DNA of 64,000 nt from UBA830 sp038146925 (GTDB lineage Bacteria; Pseudomonadota; Alphaproteobacteria; MPNO01; UBA830): positions 310,001 to 374,000 of the forward strand of contig JAYQSP010000006.1 in assembly GCA_038146925.1 (NCBI GenBank), given 5' to 3'. Shown in pieces: positions 46,004 through 55,407 of the stretch; positions within the stretch are counted from its first letter, which is position 1, and each line of letters starts with the position of its first letter. The translations under genes and the position numbers were made by a program. Under the pieces are notes generated by a model. That model saw only the letters and a program-made list of their open reading frames with translations. It was not told the origin of the DNA and searched no databases.

Positions 46004-47572
46004 ATGACGGTCCACGTCGACCCAGCCGCGCTTGAAATCCCGTTCAGGACGCTCGGCGCGGCGTTTGCGGATTTCGCCGAAAGGCATCCGGAAAAGACCG
46101 CAATCCATTCAATCGATCAGGCATCTTCAGTCACGTTCGCCGAGCTGCGGGACATGACCGACCGGGTTGCCGCCCGGATGATGGCGGAAGGCGTCGGACG
46201 GGGCGACAGGGTGGCAGTTCTGGCCGGGGAGTGCCTGGAAAAACTGATCCTGATGTTCGCCGCCTGGCGTTGCGGAGCATCGGCCTGTCCGTTCCACGCG
46301 GAGATCGCACCGGATCATCTGACGTCCATCCTGCAGACCATCGACCCCGCGCTGGTCGTGTGGCGACGGGACGACCTTGAGGGCGAGACGCTCACCGACG
46401 CCCTGTCCTGCCCGACGTATGAGTTCTCGGCACAGGACGAAACCGTCGGATTCTTCGCTGACCTGCCTATGAACACCGCGTCCCTGCCCGAGCCCGGCAC
46501 CGAATACAGCCCTGACCAAGAAGGTTGCATCTTCGCCACGTCGGGGACGACCGACCGGCCCAAATGCGTGGTATGGGATCATCTCGGGCTGTGGCTATGC
46601 GGCCTTTCGACCATCGATTTCACAGGCATGAACGCCGACGACAGGCTGCTCGAATACCGGACGTTCAGCTGGCTGTCGCCTCAGATCGTTACGTTTATGC
46701 CTTTCGTGTCGCTGGGGCTGACAATCGCGATCGCGGAAGGGTTTTCCAGGTCCCGCTTCATGGGCTGGGTAAAAGACTTTCGGATCACTGTGGCCGCCGG
46801 CGTGCCGACCGTCATCAACATGCTGCTGGACGAACCGGTCGATTTCGATCCCGTCGATATTTCGTCGCTGAGGATCATGACGGCGAGCTCCGCCCCGCTG
46901 GCGCCCGAACGCTGGCGTCAGTTCGAGGCGCATTACGGCATCCGCCTTCTGCAGTTCTACGGAGCGTCGGAAGGCGGCTGGCTTTGCGGCAACCGCCACG
47001 ACAAGTGCCGTATCGGCACGGCAGGCCCGCCGGCCCGGCACATGGATCTCGCGATCATCGATGCGGCCGGCGAAAACTGCGCAGCCGGAGCAGAGGGCGA
47101 AATCACCATTCGCGGGCCGCAGACCGCCACTGCGTCGATCACCGCCGACGGCATCTGGGAAGACCGCACGCCGTTCCGGCTGACGGAACGGACCCGCGTG
47201 GGAGATCTGGGCGTGCTGGATGAGGACGGGTTCGTCACCGTCACCGGCCGCATCAAGGATGTTATCCTGCGCGGCGGCGCCTCTATCGCACCGCTGGAGA
47301 TCGATGCCGCGCTTATGAGCCATCCGGCCGTTCACGAAGCCGCCGTGATCGGTATACCCGACCGGATCTGGGGAGAGGAAATCGTCGCCTATGTCGTCAA
47401 GGCAGACGGAATGGACGTTTCACACGAAGATATACTGACGCATGCCGGCGCGTTGCTGCCGGATTTCAAGCGCCCGAAGGCCATCGAATTCGTCGATGCC
47501 CTGCCGAAAAGCGACCGTGGCAAGGTCCGCCGCGACGATCTGAAAAAAATCTGGGCCGGGCGAAGCGCTTAG
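46004..47572 (+). CDS. AMP-forming acyl-CoA ligase
   Basis: The 522-residue enzyme contains the ATP-binding P-loop variant FATSGTTDRPK near 176-186, the LLQFYGASEGGW segment near 317-328, and GRIKDVILRGGASIAP with a C-terminal SDRGKVRR lysine (about 509). It activates a carboxylic acid to its CoA thioester. It lies seven bases after the decarboxylase-like amidohydrolase, suggesting a common pathway in which a decarboxylated acid is activated. The substrate cannot be read from the sequence. Confidence 0.87.
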   Translation: MTVHVDPAALEIPFRTLGAAFADFAERHPEKTAIHSIDQASSVTFAELRDMTDRVAARMMAEGVGRGDRVAVLAGECLEKLILMFAAWRCGASACPFHAEIAPDHLTSILQTIDPALVVWRRDDLEGETLTDALSCPTYEFSAQDETVGFFADLPMNTASLPEPGTEYSPDQEGCIFATSGTTDRPKCVVWDHLGLWLCGLSTIDFTGMNADDRLLEYRTFSWLSPQIVTFMPFVSLGLTIAIAEGFSRSRFMGWVKDFRITVAAGVPTVINMLLDEPVDFDPVDISSLRIMTASSAPLAPERWRQFEAHYGIRLLQFYGASEGGWLCGNRHDKCRIGTAGPPARHMDLAIIDAAGENCAAGAEGEITIRGPQTATASITADGIWEDRTPFRLTERTRVGDLGVLDEDGFVTVTGRIKDVILRGGASIAPLEIDAALMSHPAVHEAAVIGIPDRIWGEEIVAYVVKADGMDVSHEDILTHAGALLPDFKRPKAIEFVDALPKSDRGKVRRDDLKKIWAGRSA

Positions 47573-47587
47573 TTTCTTCCGCGGCGG

Positions 47588-48481
47588 CTATCTCGAAGTC
47601 CGGTGGTCCGGTACCGACACCAGGCCAATGCCGGCGATAATCAGCACCATTCCGAGGGCAAGCCCATAGGTAAGTTCTTCCCCCAGCAAGACGATACTCA
47701 GGCTCATCGCGAAGACCGGCACACCGAGAAGTCCAACCGTGGACACGACCGTCGGCAGATACCTGATGCAGGTCGTCACCGACAGCATGGCCACCGCCGT
47801 TCCCAGAATGCCACCATAGGCGAAGACGCCGATCTCGAGCGCCGAGCCCGTGAAAACCGGCAGAGGATCGAAAATCAGCGCCATGATAGCGATCAGACCG
47901 CCCGCCAGAGTGAGTTGAAACGGCGCAAGCTGAAAGGGCGTCCGCTGCGGCTGGTGCTTGCGGATGTGAATGATGGATACCGACCAGCTAAGTCCGCAGC
48001 CGAGCAGCATAAGATTCCCGATTACGACATCCGTGTCGGTCCAGTCGAACGTGGTGGGGTTGAACAGCACGACGAGCCCGGCCATGGCGATGCACAATCC
48101 GACCAATCGACGCCGCGACGGTCTTTCCTTCAGGCAAAAATAGGCCGCAGGCAGAACCCAGATCGGGGTCGTATACCCCAGCAGCGCAGCCCGGCCCGCT
48201 TCCACGTAGAGAAGAGCGACATGCATCAATAACGTATAAATCGCCATCATGAAGATGCCGACGCTGAAGACCAGCACCATATCGTGGCGCGTCGGCAAAC
48301 GGAGATTGCCTGTTAATTTCAGCAGAACGAACAGGATCGCGGCGCCTGTCAGTATACGGATGGACGCGTACCAGAAAGGCGGCATGAATTCGAGCGCCGT
48401 CTTGGACACGGGCCACAAACCGCCGTAACCGACAATCGCACCCGCAAGCGCGATAAAACCGAGAGTTCTGGGAGAAATCAC
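47588..48481 (-). CDS. EamA/DMT-family transporter
   Basis: The 297-residue product (GTG 48481; the frame continues upstream only as noise) has two five-helix EamA repeats, with motifs such as GGLWPVSKTALEFMPPFWYA near 20-39. It begins 11 bases after the stop of the SDR at 48492 and is likely co-transcribed with it. The arrangement SDR then EamA is one of several such pairings here. The exported or imported solute is unknown. Confidence 0.82.
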   Translation of the reverse strand: MISPRTLGFIALAGAIVGYGGLWPVSKTALEFMPPFWYASIRILTGAAILFVLLKLTGNLRLPTRHDMVLVFSVGIFMMAIYTLLMHVALLYVEAGRAALLGYTTPIWVLPAAYFCLKERPSRRRLVGLCIAMAGLVVLFNPTTFDWTDTDVVIGNLMLLGCGLSWSVSIIHIRKHQPQRTPFQLAPFQLTLAGGLIAIMALIFDPLPVFTGSALEIGVFAYGGILGTAVAMLSVTTCIRYLPTVVSTVGLLGVPVFAMSLSIVLLGEELTYGLALGMVLIIAGIGLVSVPDHRTSR

Positions 48482-48491
48482 AAGTGCCGTT

Positions 48492-49241
48492 CTAGCCGAA
48501 TGCGGCGCCGCCGTTGATGTTCGTGTTCTCGCCGGTGATGAAACCGGCCTCGTCCGACAGCAGCCAGATCGCCGCAGCGGCCTGTTCTTCCGGCTGCGAC
48601 ACGCGCCCCAGCGCCGCGCGCGACGCCGCACCTTGCATCGCGTCTTCCGAGTATTCCGACGTCATCGCCGTTTCCACCACGCCGGGGCTGATGGCGTTGA
48701 CGCGAATGCCATACTTCCCCCAGGATTTCGCCAATGTCCTGACCAGAACGAGCACGCCGCCCTTCGACGTGGTGTAGGCAGGTCCTCCGCGGCCGTTTTC
48801 GCCGGTACCGCCCATCAATACCCCGCCCGACGCCGTCAGCACGATCGCGCCCTTCACGCCCCGATCTATCATGACCCTGGCCGCGGCTTTCGCCATCAGA
48901 AACGACCCCGTCACATTGATCGACAGGATGCGGTTGAATTCATCCTCGTCGGCGCTTTCCCAGTTCAGCTTCGAATGAGCCGCCGCAAAATGCGCGAGAC
49001 AGTCCAAGGTCCCGAACGCCTCGACCGCCGTCTTCGCCGCAGCGTCCGCGGTTGCGGATCGTGCGACGTCGCCGGCCGCAAATCTGAGCGTGTCGGTCTC
49101 TTCGCCCAGTTCCGCCGCCAGACGATCCCGTTCGAGATCCACCGCGACGACCCGGTTGCCTTCCGCAACCAGTCTTCTGGCACATGCCCTGCCGATGCCG
49201 CTCGCGGCGCCGGTTACGATGACAGCTTTATCTTTCAGCAT
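48492..49241 (-). CDS. Short-chain dehydrogenase/reductase (SDR)
   Basis: The 249-residue protein has the classical SDR features: TGAASGIGRACARRL near 10-24 for NAD(P) binding, and the active-site YTTSK near 155-159 preceded by a serine in VLTASGG. It reduces or oxidises an alcohol/ketone. It resembles the SDR at 52674 (CNFI/NVTGSFLIAQ-like region NVTGSFLMAKAA), so the two are paralogues. It lies upstream of the EamA gene and downstream of a 255-base gap where I see no gene. Confidence 0.85.
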   Translation of the reverse strand: MLKDKAVIVTGAASGIGRACARRLVAEGNRVVAVDLERDRLAAELGEETDTLRFAAGDVARSATADAAAKTAVEAFGTLDCLAHFAAAHSKLNWESADEDEFNRILSINVTGSFLMAKAAARVMIDRGVKGAIVLTASGGVLMGGTGENGRGGPAYTTSKGGVLVLVRTLAKSWGKYGIRVNAISPGVVETAMTSEYSEDAMQGAASRAALGRVSQPEEQAAAAIWLLSDEAGFITGENTNINGGAAFG

Positions 49242-49496
49242 GAAAATTCAGGCCCTTTTTAATCAGTTCTTGCTAACATTTATTTCAAGTCTTGTCTCAT
49301 CCCGACTGACCTCGCCGCGCGCCGCCCTTTCGGAACGTTGTCCAGAAGTTATTTACAAGAATTTCGTACCAACTGTGGATAACCGCCTCTTTGGCTTTGT
49401 GGTCATCGGAATATTTATGTTCACTTCGATCGTGTTCTCGAGAGGTAGGACGCGACTGGAAATCCGGATATTACCGGATATGGCGCGATGGGATGA

Positions 49497-49670
49497 ATGG
49501 CGAACAACATCGAAAAACTGAGGAAGAACCAGTCGGAAAATCCGACGGTTAGCCCCTATCTGCTGCGACCGACGCGGACGTTCGAAGAATACATGCGCGA
49601 ACGCCAGGCGCCTGCCGAAATTCCGGCAAAATTCGACGAAAGCAATCTCCGTAAACCGGACGAAAACTAG
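49497..49670 (+). CDS. Small 57-residue conserved-looking protein
   Basis: A short frame starting ATGGCGAACAACATCGAA encodes 57 residues with a PYLLRPTRTFEEYMRERQAP core and acidic tail. Codon use is like the surrounding genes, with a high G/C third position, and its TAG stop forms a CTAG overlap with the convergent EamA gene. A ribosome binding site is not obvious. Similar PYLLRP-type small proteins occur in alphaproteobacteria as hypothetical proteins. The role is unknown. The 255 bases before it hold no other gene. Confidence 0.5.
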   Translation: MANNIEKLRKNQSENPTVSPYLLRPTRTFEEYMRERQAPAEIPAKFDESNLRKPDEN

Positions 49671-50569
49671 CCTTCCGGAGATGTCTCCGGGCTCCGGGAC
49701 AGTGTCACTGCCGCGATCCCGCACACAATCAGCACCATACCGACAAGCAACGGCCAGGTCAGGGTTTCGCCCAGGAACGAAATGCTGAGCACCAGCGCAA
49801 ATACCGGCACGCCCAGCAGACCGATCGTCGATGTTGTAGCCGGCAGGTTCATGATCGCGGTGGTGACGCCCCAGTTGCCGATCCCGCTGCACACGATCCC
49901 GGCATATAGCAGGATAATCCAGCCGGTTCCGCTTGTTTCAAAAACCGGCGGTCCTTCGAAGATCATCCCCGCGGTGGCCGCGAACAGAAACGACACCACC
50001 AGATACCAGGGCACCAGCGCCAAGGTGTCCGAGACCTGCCTGTGCACCCGCAGATGCAGGATCACGCAAGACCAGAGGATTACGCAGAGGACGAGCAATC
50101 CATTGCCGATCAGTACGTCCCGGTCCGACCAGTCCAATTCCGCCGGGCTGAAGAGCAGCAAAAAACCCGCCATTGCACTCGCCAGTCCGACGACCTTCAT
50201 GCGGGTCAGCCGCTCTCCGAGAAACAGCACCGCGATGGGCGTCACGAATATCGCCGTCGTGTAACCGAGGATCGTCGCCCTGCCGGCGTGGACGAATTCC
50301 AATGCACACTGGAAGATGGACGAATACAACCCGAGCATGACACCACCCACGGAGAGGATGATCGGTATGTCCGCCCTGTCGGGAAATTTCAGCCTGCCCT
50401 GGATACCCAGCATGATGGCGACAAAAACCGCGCCAATTGCATACCTGCCGGCCGTAAACCAGAGCGGCGGCAGATAATCGAGCGAGAGTTTGGCGGAGGT
50501 CCAGAGGGTCCCGAAACAGAATACGGTAGTGACCAGCGCGACGTATCCGAGCCGCTGGTTATCCCCCAT
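49667..50569 (-). CDS. EamA/DMT-family transporter
   Basis: The 300-residue protein has ten predicted helices and two EamA repeats, similar to the protein at 47588 (for example GTLWTSAKLSLDYLPPLWF near 20-38). It starts MGDNQRLGYVAL. It lies downstream of the TRAP permease gene on the same strand, 54 bases apart. This is the fourth EamA-type transporter in the window. Its solute is unknown. Confidence 0.83.
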   Translation of the reverse strand: MGDNQRLGYVALVTTVFCFGTLWTSAKLSLDYLPPLWFTAGRYAIGAVFVAIMLGIQGRLKFPDRADIPIILSVGGVMLGLYSSIFQCALEFVHAGRATILGYTTAIFVTPIAVLFLGERLTRMKVVGLASAMAGFLLLFSPAELDWSDRDVLIGNGLLVLCVILWSCVILHLRVHRQVSDTLALVPWYLVVSFLFAATAGMIFEGPPVFETSGTGWIILLYAGIVCSGIGNWGVTTAIMNLPATTSTIGLLGVPVFALVLSISFLGETLTWPLLVGMVLIVCGIAAVTLSRSPETSPEG

Positions 50570-50623
50570 CAGTCGGACAGGGGGAGGCGGCGGCGCGATA
50601 TGTTCAGGCGCGCCGCCGGAGTC

Positions 50624-51898
50624 CTAGTTAACGTACTGCGTCAGGAACAGCGACAGCTCGGGGATATAGGTGATAATCGCCAAGGCAATCAGGTTCACGA
50701 TGATGAACGGCACCAGTCCCGGATAGATGCTGGACAGCGGCGCCTTGAACAGCGCCTGCGTCACGAAGATGTTCAGGCCGAACGGCGGCGTGAACATGCC
50801 GATGGCAAGGTTCACCGTCATGATGATGCCGAAGTGGATCAGATCGACCCCAATGGCCATGGCAATCGGCGCCAGCAGCGGCGTCAGCACGAGAATGGCC
50901 GAGCCGGGATCGAGCAGACACCCGACGAACAGGAGGAAGATGTTGATCACCAACAACACCATCCATGGCTGCATGTTCATGTCCTGAATGGCGGCGACGG
51001 CATCCTGCGGGATGCCGCTGATCGTCAGCAGCTGCGAGAAAACGCCCGCCGCGGCGACGATGATCAGAACCTGCGCAGTCAGATACATCGAGTTGACGGA
51101 GACATCCCAGATACCTTTCCAGGAAATATCGCCGTAGATGAAGCGGGTCACGATGATCGCATACACGCAGGCGACACCTGCCGATTCAGTCGGCGAGAAG
51201 ATCCCGGCATAAATGCCGCCGAGAATGATGAACGGCGTACCGAGCGCCCAGACGCCCTCTTTACTCGCCGTCAGGAACTGAGCGAACGAAAAGCCGGATG
51301 CTTCACGGATGCCGGTCCGCAGCGCGAAGGCATAGATGTAGGCGGCCATCAATGCCGCCATCACCAGGCCGGGAATAACACCCGCGACGAACAGCAGCGC
51401 CACCGATTGTTCGGCCGACGCGCCGTAGAGAATCATACTGATCGACGGCGGGATCACGATCGCGATCGCGCCCGACGACGCCAAAAGACCGGACGAGAAT
51501 TTTTCGTTGTAGCCCGCGTTCCGCAGCGGGTTGTACAGAAGGCGCCCGACAGCGGCGACCGTCGCGGGGCTCGATCCCGAGATCGCACCGAAGACGGTAC
51601 AGGTGCCGACCGTGGTCAACGCCAGACTGCCGCGCACGCCGCCGATGATGGACAGAACCCAGGCGACGATCCGTTTCGAGATGCCGCCATGCCCCATAAT
51701 TTCGCCCGCGAAGATAAAGAACGGCACCGCCATCAGGGCGAACTTATCGACGCTGCCGAACATGTTGATGTGCATCGCCATCGGCGGAACGGGGGCGAAA
51801 ATCATCAGAATGATCGCGGCCGTCGCCAGCAGGATGACGAAAATCGGAAATCCCAGCACCAGCAGGATAACCGGTACAATCCCCATAACCCATTCCAT
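50624..51898 (-). CDS. dctM: TRAP transporter large permease (DctM-like)
   Basis: The 424-residue membrane protein has about 12 hydrophobic segments and TRAP-M hallmarks: PFFIFAGEIMGHGGISKRIV near 58-77 and ASSGAIAIVIPPSISMILYG near 138-157. It moves an organic acid using the sodium gradient, together with a small permease and a periplasmic receptor. The small permease is encoded 40 bases upstream at 51939. No DctP receptor is visible in this window, so the receptor is probably elsewhere or shared. Confidence 0.93.
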   Translation of the reverse strand: MEWVMGIVPVILLVLGFPIFVILLATAAIILMIFAPVPPMAMHINMFGSVDKFALMAVPFFIFAGEIMGHGGISKRIVAWVLSIIGGVRGSLALTTVGTCTVFGAISGSSPATVAAVGRLLYNPLRNAGYNEKFSSGLLASSGAIAIVIPPSISMILYGASAEQSVALLFVAGVIPGLVMAALMAAYIYAFALRTGIREASGFSFAQFLTASKEGVWALGTPFIILGGIYAGIFSPTESAGVACVYAIIVTRFIYGDISWKGIWDVSVNSMYLTAQVLIIVAAAGVFSQLLTISGIPQDAVAAIQDMNMQPWMVLLVINIFLLFVGCLLDPGSAILVLTPLLAPIAMAIGVDLIHFGIIMTVNLAIGMFTPPFGLNIFVTQALFKAPLSSIYPGLVPFIIVNLIALAIITYIPELSLFLTQYVN

Positions 51899-51938
51899 GG
51901 ATACGCTCCTTCTATTCTCGTTCTTTTCGCTTCAGGGA

Positions 51939-52511
51939 TCAGTTCTTGGTCGACACGGACGTATCGTCGTCCGCATCGCCGTATTCATCGACGATTTCGT
52001 CGATCTCGCTCGTCAGCGTACCCATCACGTGTGATTTGAACCGGACGGCGATCGCGACAAAGATCATCACGAACCCGAACAACAGGGCGAAATGCGGGAT
52101 GACCATAGGCACCTCGGCGACAACGCTGCGCTGGTCGTTGTTCCACATCAGTTCGACGACAGTCCAGTTATTCGGAATGACGTAGACGCAGACCAGCATC
52201 ACGGAGACCGCCGCGATGAAATTGATGATTTCCTTGAACGGTGACGGCAGCATGATGGAAAAGAAATCCATCTTCAGATGCTGGCCTTCGAACGAAACCA
52301 GGATCGCCCCGATGAACACGGTCCAGACCATGATGTAGATCATGATTTCCTCTGCCCAGATGATGGGTTCCAGGAAAAAATACCGGCCGATCACGTTGGC
52401 GACGTTGATCGCGATACCGACAAGGATCGCGACGCCGATAATGAAACGCGGGATCGTGACGATCCCGAACAACACCGGTTTCGGTAAAGAAGAACTAGAC
52501 GAATCTGACAT
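51939..52511 (-). CDS. dctQ: TRAP transporter small permease (DctQ-like)
   Basis: From ATG 52511 (GGGAG upstream) the 190-residue protein has four predicted helices, with the DctQ region ANVIGRYFFLEPIIWAEEI near 39-57. It is the small membrane subunit that pairs with the large permease ending at 50624; the genes are separated by 40 bases. The N-terminus is serine-rich (MSDSSSSSLPK). The C-terminal 30 residues are acidic. Confidence 0.88.
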   Translation of the reverse strand: MSDSSSSSLPKPVLFGIVTIPRFIIGVAILVGIAINVANVIGRYFFLEPIIWAEEIMIYIMVWTVFIGAILVSFEGQHLKMDFFSIMLPSPFKEIINFIAAVSVMLVCVYVIPNNWTVVELMWNNDQRSVVAEVPMVIPHFALLFGFVMIFVAIAVRFKSHVMGTLTSEIDEIVDEYGDADDDTSVSTKN

Positions 52512-52673
52512 ATCCGCTCCCAAGACGTCGGCGCGTGCCGCCGGTTACCCTGTTTGTGTGCCCTCTGTCGGGGCCTGAAAGATAAGAGGCCGAACTCAAT
52601 GAGACAGCCACCTCCCATTTCGATAATGTTTAATTTACACTCTGTTTGAAGTCTAATCAATTCGGGGAAAATT

Positions 52674-53408
52674 ATGGGACAAACGGTTCTTGTAACCGGA
52701 GCGGCGAGCGGAATCGGTCTCGCCTGCACGAAACTTCTGCTGGAGGACGGCTGCCGGATTCTGGCTTTCGATCCGCAGGAAGAACGCATGCGGGCGGAAC
52801 TGCCCACCTGCGACGAAATCGAATTTTTCGGCGGCGACGTCTCGAAAACCGAAGACTGTCGGAACGCAGTAGCAAGGACGGTTGAAAAGTTTGGCAAACT
52901 GAACGCGCTGATGCATTGGGGCGCCGCGCACTCGACCAAGCGCTGGGATGAACTGGACGCGGACGAATGCAACTTCATCATGGCCGTCAACGTAACGGGG
53001 TCGTTCCTCATCGCGCAGGCCGCCGCCGCCCACATGATGGACCATGACGGCGGCTCGATCGTCCTAACGACATCCGCCTCAATGCTCTACGGCGTGACAG
53101 GCGGCAACGGCCAGGGCGGTCCCGCCTACACGACGTCCAAGGCCGCAATCATCGGGCTCAACCGGTCGCTTGCCCGGTCTCTGGCGCCGAAGGTGCGTTG
53201 CAACGCCGTCAGTCCGGGCATCGCGGAGACGGCCATGATTGCCGAATACACCGAGGAGCAACGCGGCGCGATGTCGATGCGGTTTCCGATGGGACGTTTC
53301 GGCGAGCCGGAGGAAATCGCCCACGCGGGCATCTTCCTGATATCGGACAAGGCCAGTTTTATTACCGGCGAAGTTATTCACGCCAACGGCGGGTCCAACT
53401 TTAACTGA
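52674..53408 (+). CDS. Short-chain dehydrogenase/reductase (SDR)
   Basis: The 244-residue protein has TGAASGIGLACTKLL near 7-21 for cofactor binding and the active-site YTTSKAAIIGL near 146-156, with a serine in VLTTSAS. It is a paralogue of the SDR at 48492. It heads a plus-strand group with the isochorismatase-type amidase and the enamidase. If this group degrades a nicotinate-like compound, an SDR could reduce the aldehyde formed by enamidase, although the E. barkeri enzyme for that step belongs to another family. Confidence 0.85.
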   Translation: MGQTVLVTGAASGIGLACTKLLLEDGCRILAFDPQEERMRAELPTCDEIEFFGGDVSKTEDCRNAVARTVEKFGKLNALMHWGAAHSTKRWDELDADECNFIMAVNVTGSFLIAQAAAAHMMDHDGGSIVLTTSASMLYGVTGGNGQGGPAYTTSKAAIIGLNRSLARSLAPKVRCNAVSPGIAETAMIAEYTEEQRGAMSMRFPMGRFGEPEEIAHAGIFLISDKASFITGEVIHANGGSNFN

Positions 53409-53453
53409 GACCGCGGAACAAGTATCATCGGCACAACAACAGGGAGACAGCAC

Positions 53454-54164
53454 ATGCCTCATGCATTCGAAATGCCTCAGAAATACATCGACACGATGGT
53501 CGCCCGCATGGGCCGCGAACATTCGCAGGAAACTTTCGAGACCGAAAAGACCGCCCTCGTGGTCGTCGACATGCAGAACTACTTCATGGACGAAAGCCAG
53601 CAGGCCGGTTGCCCGGTGGGTCAGACCGTCGTCGGCAACGTCAACAAAATCGCCGATACCGTGCGGCGCACCGGCGGCATCGTGATCTGGATCCAGAACC
53701 TCGCACCTGTGGACACCCGCGAAAGCTGGAAGACCGCCCATGAACGCTATCTCCCTGAAAAGGCGGATCTGCGCGTCGAATCCATGCAGCCGGGCGCCTG
53801 GCCCTTCGAATTATGGCCGGATCTTGACGTGAAGGATGACGATTTCCGAGTGATAAAGCGCCGCTACAGCGCCTTCATTCAGGGATCGTCCGATATCGAA
53901 CTGATCCTGAAGGACAACGGCATCGAGAACATCCTGGTGTGCGGCGTCGCCACCAATGTATGCTGCGAAAGCACGGCGCGGGATGCGATGATGCTGAACT
54001 ATCGGGCGCTGATGGTGTCGGATGGCTGCGCTACTTCGTCGGACGAAGAACATGCTAATTCGCTGATCGCGTTCTACACGCATTTCGGTGACGTTCAGAA
54101 CACGGACGAGCTTTGCGCCAGGCTGGAAGCCTCAAACCGACAGAACTCTACCGCGGCCGAATAA
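53454..54164 (+). CDS. Isochorismatase-family cysteine hydrolase
   Basis: The 236-residue protein carries the catalytic triad of this family: aspartate in VVVDMQNYF near 38-46, lysine in FRVIKRRYSAF near 132-142, and cysteine in VCGVATNVCCEST near 164-176. Such enzymes are amidases for nicotinamide, maleamate or N-carbamoyl compounds. It lies 45 bases after the SDR and 42 bases before the enamidase, with GGGAG upstream of the ATG. A role in freeing ammonia from a pathway amide is a reasonable inference. Confidence 0.88.
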   Translation: MPHAFEMPQKYIDTMVARMGREHSQETFETEKTALVVVDMQNYFMDESQQAGCPVGQTVVGNVNKIADTVRRTGGIVIWIQNLAPVDTRESWKTAHERYLPEKADLRVESMQPGAWPFELWPDLDVKDDDFRVIKRRYSAFIQGSSDIELILKDNGIENILVCGVATNVCCESTARDAMMLNYRALMVSDGCATSSDEEHANSLIAFYTHFGDVQNTDELCARLEASNRQNSTAAE

Positions 54165-54206
54165 CAGCCGATTACCAGAAGAAAAGAACCGAGAGGAAGT
54201 TACGAC

Positions 54207-55397
54207 ATGGCAGGTCCCGCCGCGCCGGCAAAGCCGAAAGGCAAAACCGTCATCAGGAACGTCGGCATGATGCTGTCGGGCGCCCTGGAAAACCCGATCC
54301 TAGAGGCCGATACGCTGGTCGCCATCGACGGCAAAATCGAGTCCTTCGGCAAGGAGAAGGATCTAGACACCGACCAGGCCGACGTCACCATCGATGCCCA
54401 CGGCACCGCGCTCTGCCCCGGGCTGATCGACAGCCATGTGCATCCTGTCTTCGGCGACTGGACGCCACGGCAGAGCCAGCTTAACTGGATCGATTCCTCC
54501 ATGCATGGCGGCGTGACGACCATGATCTCCGCCGGCGAGGTTCACCTGCCCGGCCGGCCGAAGGATCCGAAAGGCGTCGTGGCGCTAGGCATCACGGCGC
54601 AGCGCTGTTTTTCCGCCTTCCCGCCCGGCGGCGTGAAGGTACACGCCGGTGCGCCGATACTCGAAAAAGGTATGGTCGAAGAAGACTTCAAAGAACTGGG
54701 CGAAGCCGGCGTGAAACTACTGGGCGAAATCGGACTCGGCGGCGTCAAGGCGGGTGACGAAGCCAAGCAGATGGTCGGTTGGGCCCGAAAATACGGAATC
54801 CAGTCCACGATCCACACCGGCGGTCCGTCTATTCCGGGCTCCGGCCTAATCGACAAGGACGTGGTGCTCGAAGCGGGCGCCGACATCATCGGCCACATCA
54901 ACGGCGGGCACACGTCCCTGCCACTCGATCAGATCCGATGCCTCTGCGAGGACTGCGGCGCGGGGATCGAGATCGTCCATAACGGCAACGAAAAAGCCGC
55001 CCTTTTCGCGCTGCGCACCGCGTTCGAACTGAACCAGTCGGAACGCGTCATCCTCGGCACCGACGGGCCGGCGGGGTCGGGCGTTCAGCCGCTCGGCATC
55101 ATCCGCATGGTCTCAATGCTGTCGGCCCTGGGCGATATTCCGGCGGAAATCGCCTTCTGCTTCGCCACCGGCAACACGGCGCGGATGCGCGACCTCGACT
55201 GCGGCCTGATCGAAGAAGGCCGCGCCGCCGATTTCGTTTTCCTCGACCGCGCTCAGCACACGGCCGGCAAGGACCTGCTCGAAAGCGTTCAGATGGGCGA
55301 CATTCCGGGCGTCGGCATGGTCGTCATCGACGGCCAGGTGGCCTCCGGCCGCAGCCGCAATACGCCGCCTGCCGAGGCGATCCCGGAAGTGATTTAG
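54207..55397 (+). CDS. Enamidase-like amidohydrolase
   Basis: The 396-residue protein resembles Eubacterium barkeri enamidase across its whole length as I recall that sequence, for example HGGVTTMISAGEVHLPGRPK, GVKVHAGAPILEKGMVEEDF, STIHTGGPSIPGSG and SRNTPPAEA. The metal-site HxH is in DSHVHPVFGDW near 76-86, and a glutamate lies in LLGEIGLGGVKA near 171-182. Enamidase hydrolyses 1,4,5,6-tetrahydro-6-oxonicotinate to 2-formylglutarate and ammonia. A reductase homologue at 60270 would make that substrate. GAGGAAG lies upstream of the ATG. Confidence 0.85.
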   Translation: MAGPAAPAKPKGKTVIRNVGMMLSGALENPILEADTLVAIDGKIESFGKEKDLDTDQADVTIDAHGTALCPGLIDSHVHPVFGDWTPRQSQLNWIDSSMHGGVTTMISAGEVHLPGRPKDPKGVVALGITAQRCFSAFPPGGVKVHAGAPILEKGMVEEDFKELGEAGVKLLGEIGLGGVKAGDEAKQMVGWARKYGIQSTIHTGGPSIPGSGLIDKDVVLEAGADIIGHINGGHTSLPLDQIRCLCEDCGAGIEIVHNGNEKAALFALRTAFELNQSERVILGTDGPAGSGVQPLGIIRMVSMLSALGDIPAEIAFCFATGNTARMRDLDCGLIEEGRAADFVFLDRAQHTAGKDLLESVQMGDIPGVGMVVIDGQVASGRSRNTPPAEAIPEVI

Positions 55398-55407
55398 GCG
55401 CGCCCGC

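Noticed and set aside
50042..52039. A 665-residue charged plus-strand frame opposite the TRAP genes
   Set aside because: Its arginine/aspartate/glutamine-rich translation is the antisense of hydrophobic membrane proteins, not a real protein.
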